Positions 23,621-36,800 of a DNA stretch of 64,000 bases are shown piece by piece; position 1 is the first letter of the stretch; each line of letters opens with the position of its first letter. The translations under genes and the position numbers were made by a program. The DNA lies in the NCBI RefSeq assembly GCF_020882245.1, contig NC_083597.1, positions 69,294,152 through 69,358,151 of the forward strand, written 5' to 3'. Under the pieces are notes generated by a model. It ran no database searches. It was not told the DNA's origin and saw only the letters and a program-made list of their open reading frames with translations. This DNA comes from Rhopalosiphum padi (Eukaryota > Arthropoda > Insecta > Hemiptera > Aphididae).

Positions 23621-23647
23621 TATTTATTTATTTATTTATTTATTTAT
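23621..23647. repeat. (TTTA)n microsatellite
   Basis: About six and a half tetranucleotide units. Confidence 0.9.
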
Positions 23648-24460
23648 GTGGATTATAATCTGTAAGAGACAGTTGTTCAGTTGATTTATGGTAGCCCTCA
23701 AAAATCTTGAACAATTATTTAAGTTTTTTTTTTTAATATATATGCATAAGTTGTTTCAATATCATTGCACCCTAAAAAGGCCAACATAAATAAATCAATT
23801 GTATTTTCAAGTGTACTTAACCGATTAGTTTAAAATAAGGTACTTATATAAACAATTTAATGTTAAATAGATGATATTGGTGAATAACATTTATTTTTTT
23901 GCGTTTTATTTATTTTTAGCATAACAACGATAAAAAATGTTTGTTAATAAGTATTATATTTTGCTTTTTTTATCCTTTTTTATCATTATTATCATTACAA
24001 CTAAAAAGTAACTAGAAGTATTATTTAGTTTATTTATTCAACTTTTTAAGGTAGGTTATACATTATTTAAATTGTGCATTTCCGTAAATGTAAGTAGGTA
24101 CATAAAAAAATTGTGCTCGTTAAAGTAAAAATTATTATTATATTTGGAAACATTTTTCTATTTATTTTTTCAACAATTTTATAACCTAGCCAGCAATATT
24201 TATCTAAAGATGTTTATAAATATTTCTGTTAATTTAAAATTTCAATTGAATAATAAGAATCAAAATGTTTCGAGGTATTCGACGATATCGTATCCAATAA
24301 TATTTTGTTTTTACATAATATTATACTATTATTTACTAATTAAAAGTTATCTGATATTATTTTTACTAAATTTTAAGCATTTCACTGCGTAAGCTAAGTA
24401 AATAATATATGAATTCAAACTAATTTAATGTTGTACTCTACTTAATATTTATTCTGAATT

Positions 24461-24484
24461 TATTATTATTATTATTATTATTAA
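24461..24484. repeat. (ATT)n microsatellite
   Basis: About eight trinucleotide units. Confidence 0.9.
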
Positions 24485-25096
24485 TGATAAACTCTATGCC
24501 TACTCGTATTGTTTCGGGTTTTTCACATGTTGAATTTTCATTTATATGACTTTGCTCATGTTTTAAAATCTCAAGTTGAAAATTTAATTATGCTATGAAT
24601 GGCAGCCGGTTAGGTTAAAAAGCCATTTATAAATTGAAACCTTGTGTTTTTAATATTAACATAAATTGTTTAACATTTATACAAAATTGTACTAAATATA
24701 CGTACATGGTACGTACACATATATGATATAAATATTGTTCGCTTCGCTATATTGTTATTTGTTGAACATTCATAACATATTCCATTTAATAACTCAATTG
24801 AAAATGCTGCCAAAAACCTTCAGTTCTTTCATTATTAAATCTTCAAATATTATTATTTGTATATGTGATCTGAATGTTGAAATATTTTATCGTTTTAGCA
24901 TAATGTAACGAACCATTCGGACGAGTGAATAAGAAGTAACACAAAACGTGTAGATATTGCGTTTGTTCACATTTGTTGTGTACTTATGTATGGTTTATTG
25001 ATTGTGGTATAATAATAATATGGTATCTATAAAGGAAAAATATCTGTTGATAGGTTTATATAATACGTATATTATAATATAAAATAATTGAAATAG

Positions 25097-25201
25097 ATGA
25101 CTTCCAATGAAAAAGAAAGTAACGCCGAGCAACGTGGTGTCATACTACCACCTAAATCCCAAATGACCTCAAGACCAGTCATCGGAGAAGAAAATAAATA
25201 A
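25097..25201 (+). other. Unrecognised 34-codon open frame, coding-like composition
   Basis: ATG at 25097 to TAA at 25199-25201. The product is hydrophilic and rich in Glu, Asn, Ser and Lys (starts MTSNEKESNAEQRG, ends RPVIGEENK), unlike the Leu/Ile/Tyr/Phe-rich products typical of random frames in this AT-rich DNA. TAG directly before the ATG gives either an upstream in-frame stop or a possible splice acceptor. No family recognised. It could be a small peptide gene, a first exon or a relic. Confidence 0.25.
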
Positions 25202-27362
25202 TATTTATTAATATAAAATTATGAAAAACGTGTAGGTACACGGACTGTGGGCTGTGGGTATTCGGTTTGTGTTGGCGACATGCAGTACATGACAATTGCG
25301 TAGAACTTAGATTTTTTTTATCATTTATACGTAAACATGACAAAAAAAAACACTACTCCCTATTAATTATTAAAGCAGAGGGTGAGACAGGCTTCACAGT
25401 TCATATATAGTGACGAACAGAAAATATAAAAATGTTTAAAAGTACATAGATTCATACATAACACTGTATATCATCAAAAATACGTATTTCATTGATCCGG
25501 TTTTGCAGACAAATACACAAAACATTGTACAATTGTAGTGAAATACAAAAAAATGTGATATAAAAATAAAAATATAATGAGTTATTAAACTTTTTATCTA
25601 AAAAATATTACGAGGAATAATGGCGTTTTATTTATCTGAATAAAGTATGGTATAGGTATGCTGTTTATATCGAGTTCCAAAATGGAATAAATAAAGTTAG
25701 TAGATCTGAATTGTATATTTTATTCCATATTATAATTGTATCAAATGATTTTTGTAGATCCCACATTGTACCACTGTCAACATATACGTATTATGTACAA
25801 TAATATATCACGTCAAGGAAATTGTTAGTGTTTTAGATTTGATATAAACGTGAACGGTTTAACTATTTTCTTGGCCCGTGGACCGTGACACCATCTAAAA
25901 GAGCCCGATTTGGAAAAACTGTTTCGTAAAATTAAAATAGCGGGAAACTGTTACGTCGGGGAGTACAAATCATTTCATAAATTATTCACTGCAGTTAACG
26001 TTATTATAGGAATTATCGCTATTATCTTATTGTTCACAGCCGTGTTGGATGATAACACTATTGTAACATACGGATTTTCGTTTGCTCGTGTCTCTTCGAG
26101 TGTGAAATCATGTTAATGTGGTTATCTATCTGGTTTAGAACGCCACTTAAAGCGAATATAATCACATTGAATCGCGCTGATAGTTAAATATTAGGTTATA
26201 TTGAACGATTATTATAAACTGGAAATACTCATCATCTCGACAAGTAATAACGTTTTAGAAATACTGTATTATAATTTTTTTTTAAATTTATTGCAAAAAA
26301 AGGGTTTGAAACATCATATTTTATTGCTTTTTCTTAGTGTTCCTATTTTTTTAGTTTTTAAAATATATTTTAATTTTAAATTTTTAAATAGAATATTTTT
26401 TATTATCTTTTATAATTTTTACGTACAACAATTAAGATGAGCTAATTTTTTTTTTTAATTTTAATGTATCTAACTCAAAATTCAAATAAGCAATTTTTTA
26501 TTAAAAATATTAAGAATAAGTTCACGATATTAGGTTTGGAACTATGATGATTTGAATATTATAGTTATATATTTTTATTGAATATTAATTTATAATTAAT
26601 ATTTAATATTGCTAGAATTTTCTGATAAGTAAAATAATAAGTATAGTAATAGTAATATAATATTATATAATATATAAGTAATAGATTAAATATAAATTGT
26701 ATTTTATGTATTTTTTTTTAGTATCTTTTAAGGACTATTATCCTTACTATTTATTACATTTTAATAATTCAGAAAATACTCGTTCACATTTTGATTTAGA
26801 TACCATATTTTCAAGAACATCGTCTGCTTAACAACTTATGAAAAATAAAGTTAGTTCTTATTAAAAAAAAAAAGTTTGAAACACCACAGGACATTCTTTA
26901 GTAATAAACTCATAAAAATCTAAATATTAAAAAATATGGTCTTTAAGTGTTCTCAAAAATTCCAAAAATCATAATTTTAATAAATACATTACTTATTTAT
27001 GGAAACACAGGGGCGGTCATATGCTTGTTAAATCACCTTGTCTAGAGGACATTCGATGCACTTTAACGGAGACTGGCCGATAGTGAGAGACAGTGTTAAT
27101 TAATTCTGAGGTCAACTCCATTAGAAGGAGAGAACGGTGATTTGATTCAGTAAGTAACACAGCTTCGTCATCAATAATATTATCATTAGAAGGTGGTTAC
27201 TGGTTACAGGTTAGAGTATTGTAATAGATTGACTATATTCATAAAAATGGGACAAATATATTTCTAATATATTTTATAATATAATTTTTATTTAATATAA
27301 TTTGGTTTAGCTCTAACAGAGGATACTTCCTAAAATTGTTTAATAATTTTTATATTTTAAAG
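25202..27362. other. AT-rich intergenic DNA with short unrecognised frames
   Basis: A plus-strand frame at 25889-26116 (no ATG at its start) encodes one possible membrane segment (VNVIIGIIAIILLFTAVL). A GC-richer patch at 27005-27149 ends in the strong donor word GTAAGT and begins with a CAGGGGCGG word reminiscent of hAT ends. Nothing here is firm. Confidence 0.4.
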
Positions 27363-27449
27363 ACGACATTGGAAATGGCGGTTCGTGTTCTTTAGCACCC
27401 GATGCCCGTTTTACGACAATCGTTATTTATAATATTGGTTTCATTGCAG
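27363..27449 (+). other. Exon-like 87-base segment, function unknown
   Basis: An acceptor-like TATATTTTAAAG ends at 27362 and a GTAGAT donor follows 27449. The 87 bases (29 codons) are open and read DIGNGGSCSLAPDARFTTIV and onward. The opposite strand has a partly open frame too. It may instead be a fragment of an aphid repeat; only its composition and borders make it stand out. Confidence 0.2.
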
Positions 27450-28689
27450 GTAGATATACTTATTACTGTTATTAGTAATTACATACTAGCTATTATTATA
27501 ATATGTAGTTGGATAAAATAATTTAGTTACATAACAATATTAATAATAAAATAGTCTTTTATTTACAGAGAACCTAAACAAAAATAATCATCACAATAAA
27601 ACTCGGTTCATAAAAAAAAATATACATTTAATGACAGTTTATTAATGGATTTGTGCGTTAGCTGAGAACATTTACTTTTATTACAATTTTTTCTTTCATT
27701 CACATGAATTGATTTTTAACAAAATTGTTTTTAATTATTATTGTTTACTAAAACATGTGTAAGTTAATTGAGAATTATACGTCTCTGCGGGTAAATCGGA
27801 TTAAAAGGTAAATTTACTAATCTAATAAAGTTATAAAACTAGAAAGAGGTGTCTGAAAAGCGTTATGTTCTGTTAACCGTTTTACGTGAGAAAACTTTTT
27901 AATCAATTGATTTATGTCGAGCCGCATTAAGCGTATAAACTTTTAAAACAAACAACAAAAAGATATATGACGCGCACTTAGGATTTTAGGGCAATGCGCT
28001 CATTAGGAATAACGGTTAAATTTGATATTTTCACCGCCATGTTGTTTTATAAATTTGAACAAGGACATTTAGATCATGATAAATTATTATTATTTATTTA
28101 AGTATACCTCATGAAATCTTCAAACGCTTGATGGACCATTTTATAATCCGAATAGTGTATTAGTATCTAAAGGCGTGTTATCAGAGTAGTTTACTTTAAA
28201 CAGCTTAAAATAATTGTTCATGTGTACCTTGATTACACATGTAGGTAGGAATATGTGTAGGTATATAAATATAAATGTTGAAAAGTATATTTGTATTTAA
28301 TTTATAGATTTACAATACGCCTTTTATACATGTTACATGTAACACGTATGTAATATATTAAATATTATGATATATTTACAGTAAAATGTCATTAACTATG
28401 GTTAATAAAATAATAATACTGTTTTTTTTTTATGCTTATCAGAAATCGAAGAATTATAATATACCATTGTCAGTTAAATAATTACTATTAGTAGATATAT
28501 CATATCTTTATCGTTTGATAAATTTAAAGACAGAACTGAAACGTTCGGTCCCTAAATATTATTTACAACAACAGTGGTTTTAGAAAATCTTATTTATTGT
28601 ACCAAAAATTAACTGATTGAACTATACAGAATTTTAGACTTTTAGAGTAAAAAAATGTATATATATTTCAGTATATTATTATATCTTCG
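27450..28689. other. AT-rich intergenic DNA
   Basis: No gene, RNA gene or repeat boundary recognised. Confidence 0.6.
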
Positions 28690-28805
28690 TATTCTCCTGT
28701 CTTGTTCTGATTGCTCACCCACTCTTGCCGTGCACACATCACTTTAGACTGACGTTCACATACGTCAAATATTCCTATCTTAGAGAAAGGGATAGTAGTG
28801 AACTA
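28690..28805 (-). repeat. Possible SINE-like or other interspersed repeat fragment
   Basis: A sharply GC-richer segment in AT-rich DNA. Read on the minus strand it runs from GTTCACTACTATCCC to GGCAAGAGTGGGTGAGC and GACAGGAGAATACG. It resembles, from memory, a dispersed aphid repeat. No pol III A/B boxes were confirmed. Confidence 0.3.
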
Positions 28806-31800
28806 AAAACACTCTACCTCCCAAATGATAAGACAATGACAACAAATGATAAAATCGTTTCAATGAATCAATAAAGAAATATAATATATATATCTTAGTA
28901 AATTATACGATAATATTATATTTATGTAAAAAAAATATATATGTATGATCTTTTAAGACGGAAAATAATTGATAGATTTTTTTTAAAACACTTTCATAAA
29001 TGATTTTGTTGTATATTTAATGTTATTATGTTTTAAATTGTATACTGTTGGGCTTGAGATATCAATAAATATATGTAAAACATGTTAAGAATAAAAAGAA
29101 ACGAGTACTTATATACTATTTATTAATTTTTTATGGCACGAAATTAAATGTCTTAAAAAAAGACGATTTATGCATTAATAATATTTCAAAACAATGATTT
29201 TGATGTTAAGATTAAATTAATGATTGAACAAAAATCTATTTTTAATTTGGTGTTATCGTGATCGATAAAAGTCATCAAATATAATGAACTATAATAATAT
29301 AGTATATAATTGTGCACGTAACGAATATTTAGTTTGTCAGATCATTGTGCATACGGGTTTTGTTTGGTACATATTAGGTGAAAAAGTAATACGTGTGTAA
29401 CATAATATGATATAAAACTAAATAAATAATACCCTTTATTATTATTATATTTTTTTAGTAGGATTATTTATTTTACATAAATTGTTATTACGATTTACAT
29501 TATAATCTTATGAGTCATACTCAAAAATAAAAATAAAAAACTGAAAAAGTAATGTTTTATTTTTAAGTTTTTTGATGATGCAAACTAGTATAATATGTCT
29601 GGATATTCAGAAAAAAAATAAAATTTGTACTGAACTTCGCGTGTTATTTACATGATAATTGTGAATCCAAACTTAATTAGTTTAACCTCTAATATAAGCA
29701 ATAAATGCTATTAGAAAAAGGAAAATAATACATCAATACATTGACTATTATGCATATATTTAATATTATTTTACATTTTACAACAAGATGGACAATAATA
29801 TATTTTTTTGTGTCATAATACTGTCAGATAATAAAAAAAATTATATCTTACAATAACAATCATGTATTCATGTTTGTTTTTGTTTTGGTCGGTTTTTTAA
29901 AAACACTGTCTAACGAAAGTAATTTGTCGCTTTTTGTTATGTAATACGTTGTACACCAAAATGAATATTTAAATTTAAATAATGAAATAAAAACGTACGG
30001 ACGGAGAAACGCTAATTCGTTATTCGACATCAAAGTGCTACGAGTAAAAAATGCGACTGCCAAAATATTTGTAAATTAGCCAGACTCAAAACGCAATCTA
30101 CGATCGCAACCGGAAATTAGCATCTTTACTGGCGTTATGTCAAAAGAAATTTACAGACCGTCGTTTTACAAACAATACAAACAACAGAGGAAAAAAATAA
30201 ACTAAAGAAATGTTTTTTTTAGAATTTAACGCAAAATAAATAAATAAAACCATATCGTAAAAAAGCAATTAAAACACAGGCCTGTCCTTTGATATTCATA
30301 TTTTTGTGAACGTAGATCGAATGATCCCAGCAATTTTGATCTTGACAACATTAAATTTAAAAGAAAACCATTTAAATCTTATTTAGCCTGTTGTAAGCGT
30401 TGATCAAATTTAATAATTTAGGTATATAAAAAACGGTTATCCGTTTTCCTAGTATTATAACTGTATGAAAATCTATGACTTCAGCAAAAAAAGTATAAAA
30501 TGATAATAAACTGAACAATATTATTATACGTTATTCGTTAGAGTAAATGTTCAATAAATAATATGTAGAAATGATACAAAACATTTTTGTGTGCAAATAT
30601 TTAAAACGAGCATGTCGAACTCAAAATCTTTATCATTTTTCTCAGTAAATTTTGATGGCATTGTTTCCGAAAATTGTACCTGTATATACAGGTTTTTGAC
30701 AACGAATTTCATTACAAACACTATTTATTGATTACTTGATACTTCAATATCTTATTAGATTTTTGTCTATAGAAATAAGAAAGATATTATGTGCGTTTAA
30801 CATCACAATAAATAAATCATAAATAAATCAGAGTAATAATTTAAAAAAATGTATTTAAAATGTTGTCATTAAATTTTCTTTAGTGGTAAATAATTGGACA
30901 GAAATTTCAACGATTTAATGTTCTAAGGTAATTATTTTATTATTGTCTTAATTAATATTGTAGAGAATGTAATGCGTTCGAAATTAATTAAAGTTTATAA
31001 TGCTTATTATAATGTTAATATACTTCTGATTTCTGATATTTTATATTTCTATAATAATATAATATCGTATTACGATAAGTAATCATCTTAATATTCTATT
31101 TCTGTGTAAAATGAGAAAAAAACTTTTAACCGAATACGGTCTTATATTTTATATTCTTTTATATAACAATCAAATTCTCTATGTTTGTATAGTAAAATAA
31201 ACTTTTTAAGCGGCAATCAATAAATTTGGTTTTTAATGTCTACAAAACGAATATTAAATTCAACAATTTTATTACATTGTTATTAAACATGTAGCTAATT
31301 ATGTGGGGTGCGAGTTTAATCAAACGAAAGGTAGTAAAAAACATTGAGGTAAAAATAACTTAACGCGTTATTTTACCTTTTTATGAATTCGTATAATTAA
31401 TTTATTTTCGGTTGACATTCAATTATCATGATACAAAAGGTAACGTTTCTGTTAATTATTTTTTCTGTTGTACTACATTTCGCTGAAAAGAAACACTTAG
31501 GTACAATAATATGTGTACAGTTTAATTTTTTTCGTGTCTACGTGAAATATTAATAATAAAACTAATAAAATGTAATAATTATTATTATGTCCGAACGAAT
31601 AGAATGGACAATTAGTTTGACATAGTTTGAATTTATTGTTCTTCTACGAAAAAGTTATGTACCTTGATATTGTGGCCAGATCATTTTGTTTCAAACTTGA
31701 TTTTTATTTTTTTTTTTTTTTTTATTTTAGTAGACAGGAGACATTATATAATATATATTATTAGAAATATGTATAGATAAAAAAAAGGTCACGGAGGAAT

Positions 31801-34800
31801 ATATCCATTTCATTCCTCCTTGTTGGTTATGCATTTGTTTCTGTATGTTTGTATCTGGAAAAAGAATGTCGTAGGTAGTTGGAGGGATCTGTGGTACAAT
31901 TTACAATATTGTAGTCGGCTTACGTACGAGAAATAAAAAATACGACTAGAAAGATATGCACCTCTCTACCTTTTTTAATGATTATTTAGTACTTATTCAA
32001 TATTTTAATAATGATTGGATGGTCGGTTATTGGGTCCCATTTTATCTACCTTTTTCGTATACAATACTTGATTACGTTATATTACCCATATATTGGATCA
32101 TAAATGTATATCACAAAAACACATATATAAATATATAACATTCATTAATTTTAGTGCCTATATAATTTAAAATTGTATTTTTAATAAATATTCAATATAA
32201 AACTAGGCACATAAAATTAGTCAAATAATGCGATACAGATTTCATAAATTCAAATCTGATTTTTTTCCTTCTTCGTATTTTTAATTTCATTAATAATATA
32301 ATTCTTTTGAATTAAAGCTCGTTTCCTGATTTTTAATGTTCCTATATTTTAAAATAGTGGTATAACTATCAGGTCAACACGATATAAATGTAACATTTTA
32401 GTGACCCAATAATTATCATATTTTTGAAAAAAGTTTCATTGTGATCCAATATATGAGGTGCCCTATAAGGTAAAGCTGTCTATCACTATTTAAAATTTAA
32501 TTATAAAAGAACTGTATTATAATATGGAATCATCGAGAGATTCCTTATTTAAAAATACATTATTTAAAAAAATATAATTTTAAGTCGGAAAAAACAATAT
32601 TTTCCTAAAATAATTAAATTTGTTTTCAATGTTTATAATTTTAAATTCTATAAAAGAATATATTTTTTTGGGATCTTTGATAAATAAAAATTTATTTTTT
32701 GGATAATAAGTGGTTTATGAGTTAAAAATACTTAAAGTTAAAATGAACGGAGTAAAGTGGCACAAGGGTACATAGTAAAATGTGAGTTCACTACGATACT
32801 CGCTACTCGCATAAACATATTATAATATTTATACGTTATAATTAATAAGCTACTTCTTTACAATTTTATTTTAAGAAATTTAAATACTCCGAATAGTAAA
32901 GTAAAATAATATTTTAATGTGAAATATGAAATTAAAAATATAATATAATGCTATCATTTAAAAGGTAGTAATACTTAAAAGTTGTAACAATGAAAAATAG
33001 TAAAAAATATAATTTTTTATTTAAAACTTTGTTTTGTAACGACTTAAAATTATGCAAAAGCAATATTTTCAAAAAAATAATTTTGTTTTTGAATAATGAG
33101 TGTCATGCGTGTTTTACGTTAAACAGATCACACAAATTTTAATGCTTTCAAATATTAGAATATGTTTTAATTACTTTTTACATCATTTAAATGTAGAATT
33201 TATAGATAACCACATATCGGTTATCATTTGAGTTTTATGATTTTTATTATGATCGAATATTAAAAAAAAAAACTAAAGGAAATAATTTAATTTAATTGTT
33301 TTATACATAATATTATTATATAACAAAATTAATCTTCTCCATATATTAGAAAAAAAATATTTAAAATCAATACCACTAATGCTCGAAATAATAACTCGTT
33401 TTTTTTCAAATAAATTATTAAATAATTAACTAATTCTTACTCTCTCCTATAAACACACTTATGACGGTTGATGTTTTATAATTCATATTAATTACAAAAT
33501 AATTTGGACTTGTTTTCAAGTATTAATGATATTAAGTCTAATGATTGCGAAATATAAAGTTTCCTTAAATACCTATTATTATTTTACATTCCTATATTAT
33601 ATGTATATCTAGTTGAATTGTAGTGTATAATATTTCATAATATTGTTATGTCGTGTAATTATATAACCTGTGTACTGTTAATGTAAATTGTTATTCCATA
33701 AAAAAAAAAAAAAATAGGTGTAATAAATATGTTAATCATTTTTTATGGAAAACAAGTACCCTTACAAACAAGTCATACAAAAAATTATAATGGATCTTCA
33801 TAATAGCTCATACACAATTAAGTATACGTTGTGTAGACTGCAGAGAACGTTGTAGGTCGAATAAAAATATTATACTAAATTTCTTTTGTAAGGACTGTTG
33901 TAGTCAGTGGGAGAGCATATATTATTATCAATTCATTATTAGACTCATCAGCAACATGTCTCCATTAAAAATGAATGTACATTTACATTTTTAAATGTAA
34001 CGATATTATACATACTACCTTCATGTATATAATTTGTATTTACATTATTGTACGAATTAAAGTATTTTAACTATAACTTATTACCATATTATTTAAAAAA
34101 AGGAATTTATTTTCAATTAGTTAAGATAATTATTGTTATGATAGGTAAAATAACTATAAATATAAATCAATATTTTTTTGTATTTTTTGTAACATAGGTA
34201 AGTATCTTAAACATACAACTTGTGTTATATTATATTAACTCTACATTATTATTATTGATTAAGGAATTTAATATTTAACCACTTTATACTTCTAATAATT
34301 ACTCTCTAAATTGGGGAAAAAAATCTGAGCTGCAATAATCGATAGAAACAACGATACCACAGAACATAATAACTAAGGTAATCGATGGTTTTTTATTATT
34401 TTTAATCTTGTTTTTTAATAGTAAAACTCAGTGCTTATTTTTTTGAGTAAGTAAGCACTAAACTTGTATTATTTTTTTCTAACGAATTATATTAGATTAA
34501 ATAATATTTATAGTTTATTTGTTACCTTATCATCATTTGAGGCTCAAAAACACCTTTTAAGCATAACATATAACTATTAATACATTTTTAATCGTTTATA
34601 ATGGTTTTTATTATAAATGCAGCCGTCGAGATTTAAACAAAGAATAATATATGTCATAATAATAGGAAACTGCTAAAAATAGGCTTAATAGTGAACATTT
34701 CTAATATAGGTATAATTTATTTACTAATTTATTTATTTAGTGACTGATTTCTTGACTATTCATGAGTTCGTTATAAAAAATTTTACTACCTATCATTGTT

Positions 34801-36300
34801 TAACAAAATCATAAGAGAGTTTTTAAATTCGAAAGTCAATTTTACAATGACAAAAAAAAATGATATGTAGGTAATCTGAGATAAAAAAATGATTATTTTT
34901 TATATTTATGGTTATGAAAATTGGAAAAAAAACTTATTATCACATATTATCCAGCACACATTTTTAATTAAAACGAATGATATTTTTTCTGTTACGGATG
35001 ATTGGGCTTTATCAAACGAATTTATATAATTTCATCTAGAACCTTTATTCTTAAAAGATGATTAGCGAAAAATGATACACGATTTTTATTATATTTTATT
35101 TAGTATTCAAAATAAAAAATAATTATGGAATAAAAAAAACAATATTAAACAACGTATATTATATTACAATAATGATTTCTTCAATTGTTTAGAAAGCTAA
35201 TATTATTCAAAAAAATATTCTTCATTGATTGTTAAAGATAATATTTAATATGATTATAATGTTAAGTTGTATATAATTTATTTCAGCTGTCTTTTTTTAA
35301 TTTAAAAATGTCAATAAATTTGTCAATACAAAGAAATAAAAAAAACAATTGTATATTACAATCTATATGAAACTTTATTTAGTTAAAAAGAAAATATTGT
35401 TAATTCAAATACAATTATACAGACGCAAATTATATTTTGGGTATTTTTAATGTACTATAAAAAATATTATTTATCTTTTTTATTATTACATTTAATTATT
35501 ATTTTCTCTCTTGATTTTGCTTTGTTAATCTTCTACGTGCATTGTATTCAGTGTATGATGGCTTTACTAAACTATTCAAACTAATTTTTAAAAACTTCCT
35601 TATTTTCCTACTTGTTGTTTCTAAACCATATGTGAAAATAAATAGTGGGTTTTCTGAAATTACGTGTTGTTTAAACTATGTTTAACTCATAAAGTTATAA
35701 TAGTTATATGTTATATGTTTCGCTAACGATTAATTATAGTATTATGTTAGCATGAATCTTAAATAAATTAAAACCATTGAATATTGTGATAAAAATTATG
35801 TTTTATTTTATGTTGGAAGATATATTTTAATAAATATTTTGCATATTTTTACTGTACTGTCATAATTATAATATTTGCTTATAATGATAATGATAACTGT
35901 AATAAGAACTCGATATAAAAATACCCTTAAATGAATAGATAAGGTATTTATAAATTATCTAATAACTATTATTGATAAACTATATAGGTATATATATTTG
36001 CATGTAGCTAAGTAATCTACATTATAAAATGTCATTAATCTCCCCCCATCAATAAAATTTAAAGACATTTTAAAAACCTAATTATTTCTTCTTTCTAGTC
36101 ACGTTTCTTATAACGTATACAATACATGTTATTTTTTCAAATTATAAAGATAATATATATATATATATATATATACACTATACAGTAGTTCATGTTGTGT
36201 TTGTACACTTACTAGTGATAATCGTATAAAAGAGTTCCTAAAAAGAAAAGAAATTTCGTTTAATTTTTCTAACTAATATTTTAATAAACATTTAACTCCG
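28806..36300. other. Gene-poor AT-rich DNA
   Basis: Contains an (A/T) run at 31707-31723, a GGAGGAAT/ATTCCTCC hairpin at 31793-31819, a hairpin with an 8-bp stem at 34430-34459 and an (AT)n tract at 36153-36175. A 55-codon minus-strand frame (ATG-initiated, within 29860-30030) sits in a slightly GC-richer patch; no family recognised. No other gene signal. Confidence 0.55.
36153..36175. repeat. (AT)n microsatellite
   Basis: About eleven AT units. Confidence 0.9.
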
Positions 36301-36419
36301 ACCAGTAACTAAATTAAACTTAGTGTGAGTGAGTTGGATAAAAGTAGGTAAGCAAATAAAAAGGGAAAAACAAATTATTTAAATTATTTAGCTTAAAAAA
36401 TGCTTTTCGGGGTTTGTTA

Positions 36420-36800
36420 CGTGTGGGAAATATAAAATTCCCCTTCACCTCATCGTGCATGTAGGTTTTGCATGTTGGCGTCCATCGCCTTTTCACGTCT
36501 TTCCGTCTTTGAAGATTGTGTCGACAGACTTTTACAAACTTTTTACAGAAGGATAACACGTTTTTATGTCGGAATCGATTACAACGTCGCAGTAAGCGAC
36601 GCCATATTTCTATATCGAGCGGTGTTTTTGCATGTCGAAATATTCATCACACCACGTTTTCTTCTCCTTCTTATCGCCGCTGAGAATCTATTATAACGCC
36701 GATTGAAAACAAGTGCAATTTGATGTGAAGTAGTCTTTGCGCCATCATTGTGGACAACTGCTGCATTATATCCAGAAAGTCTGTTACCGCCCTAAATATC
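36420..36800. other. GC-richer island with open frames on both strands, unrecognised
   Basis: About 380 bases are clearly less AT-rich than the surroundings. The plus strand has an ATG-initiated frame at 36472-36696 (74 codons). The minus strand has a 47-codon frame that starts after a stop near 36811 and contains DFLDIMQQLSTMMAQRLLHI. A possible minus-strand donor (GATGAG|GTGAAG) is near 36450. It could be an exon, an old gene fragment, a promoter or a repeat; I cannot choose. Confidence 0.2.

Larger units (their letters stand above)
21957..25096. other. AT-rich intergenic DNA
   Basis: Holds an (AT)n tract at 22050-22070, a (TTTA)n tract at 23621-23647 and an (ATT)n tract at 24461-24484. 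No gene recognised. Confidence 0.6.

Noticed and set aside
26990..27150. GC-richer patch starting CAGGGGCGG and ending in GTAAGT, considered as a hAT element or exon
   Set aside because: No matching opposite terminus was found and all frames are short or interrupted.
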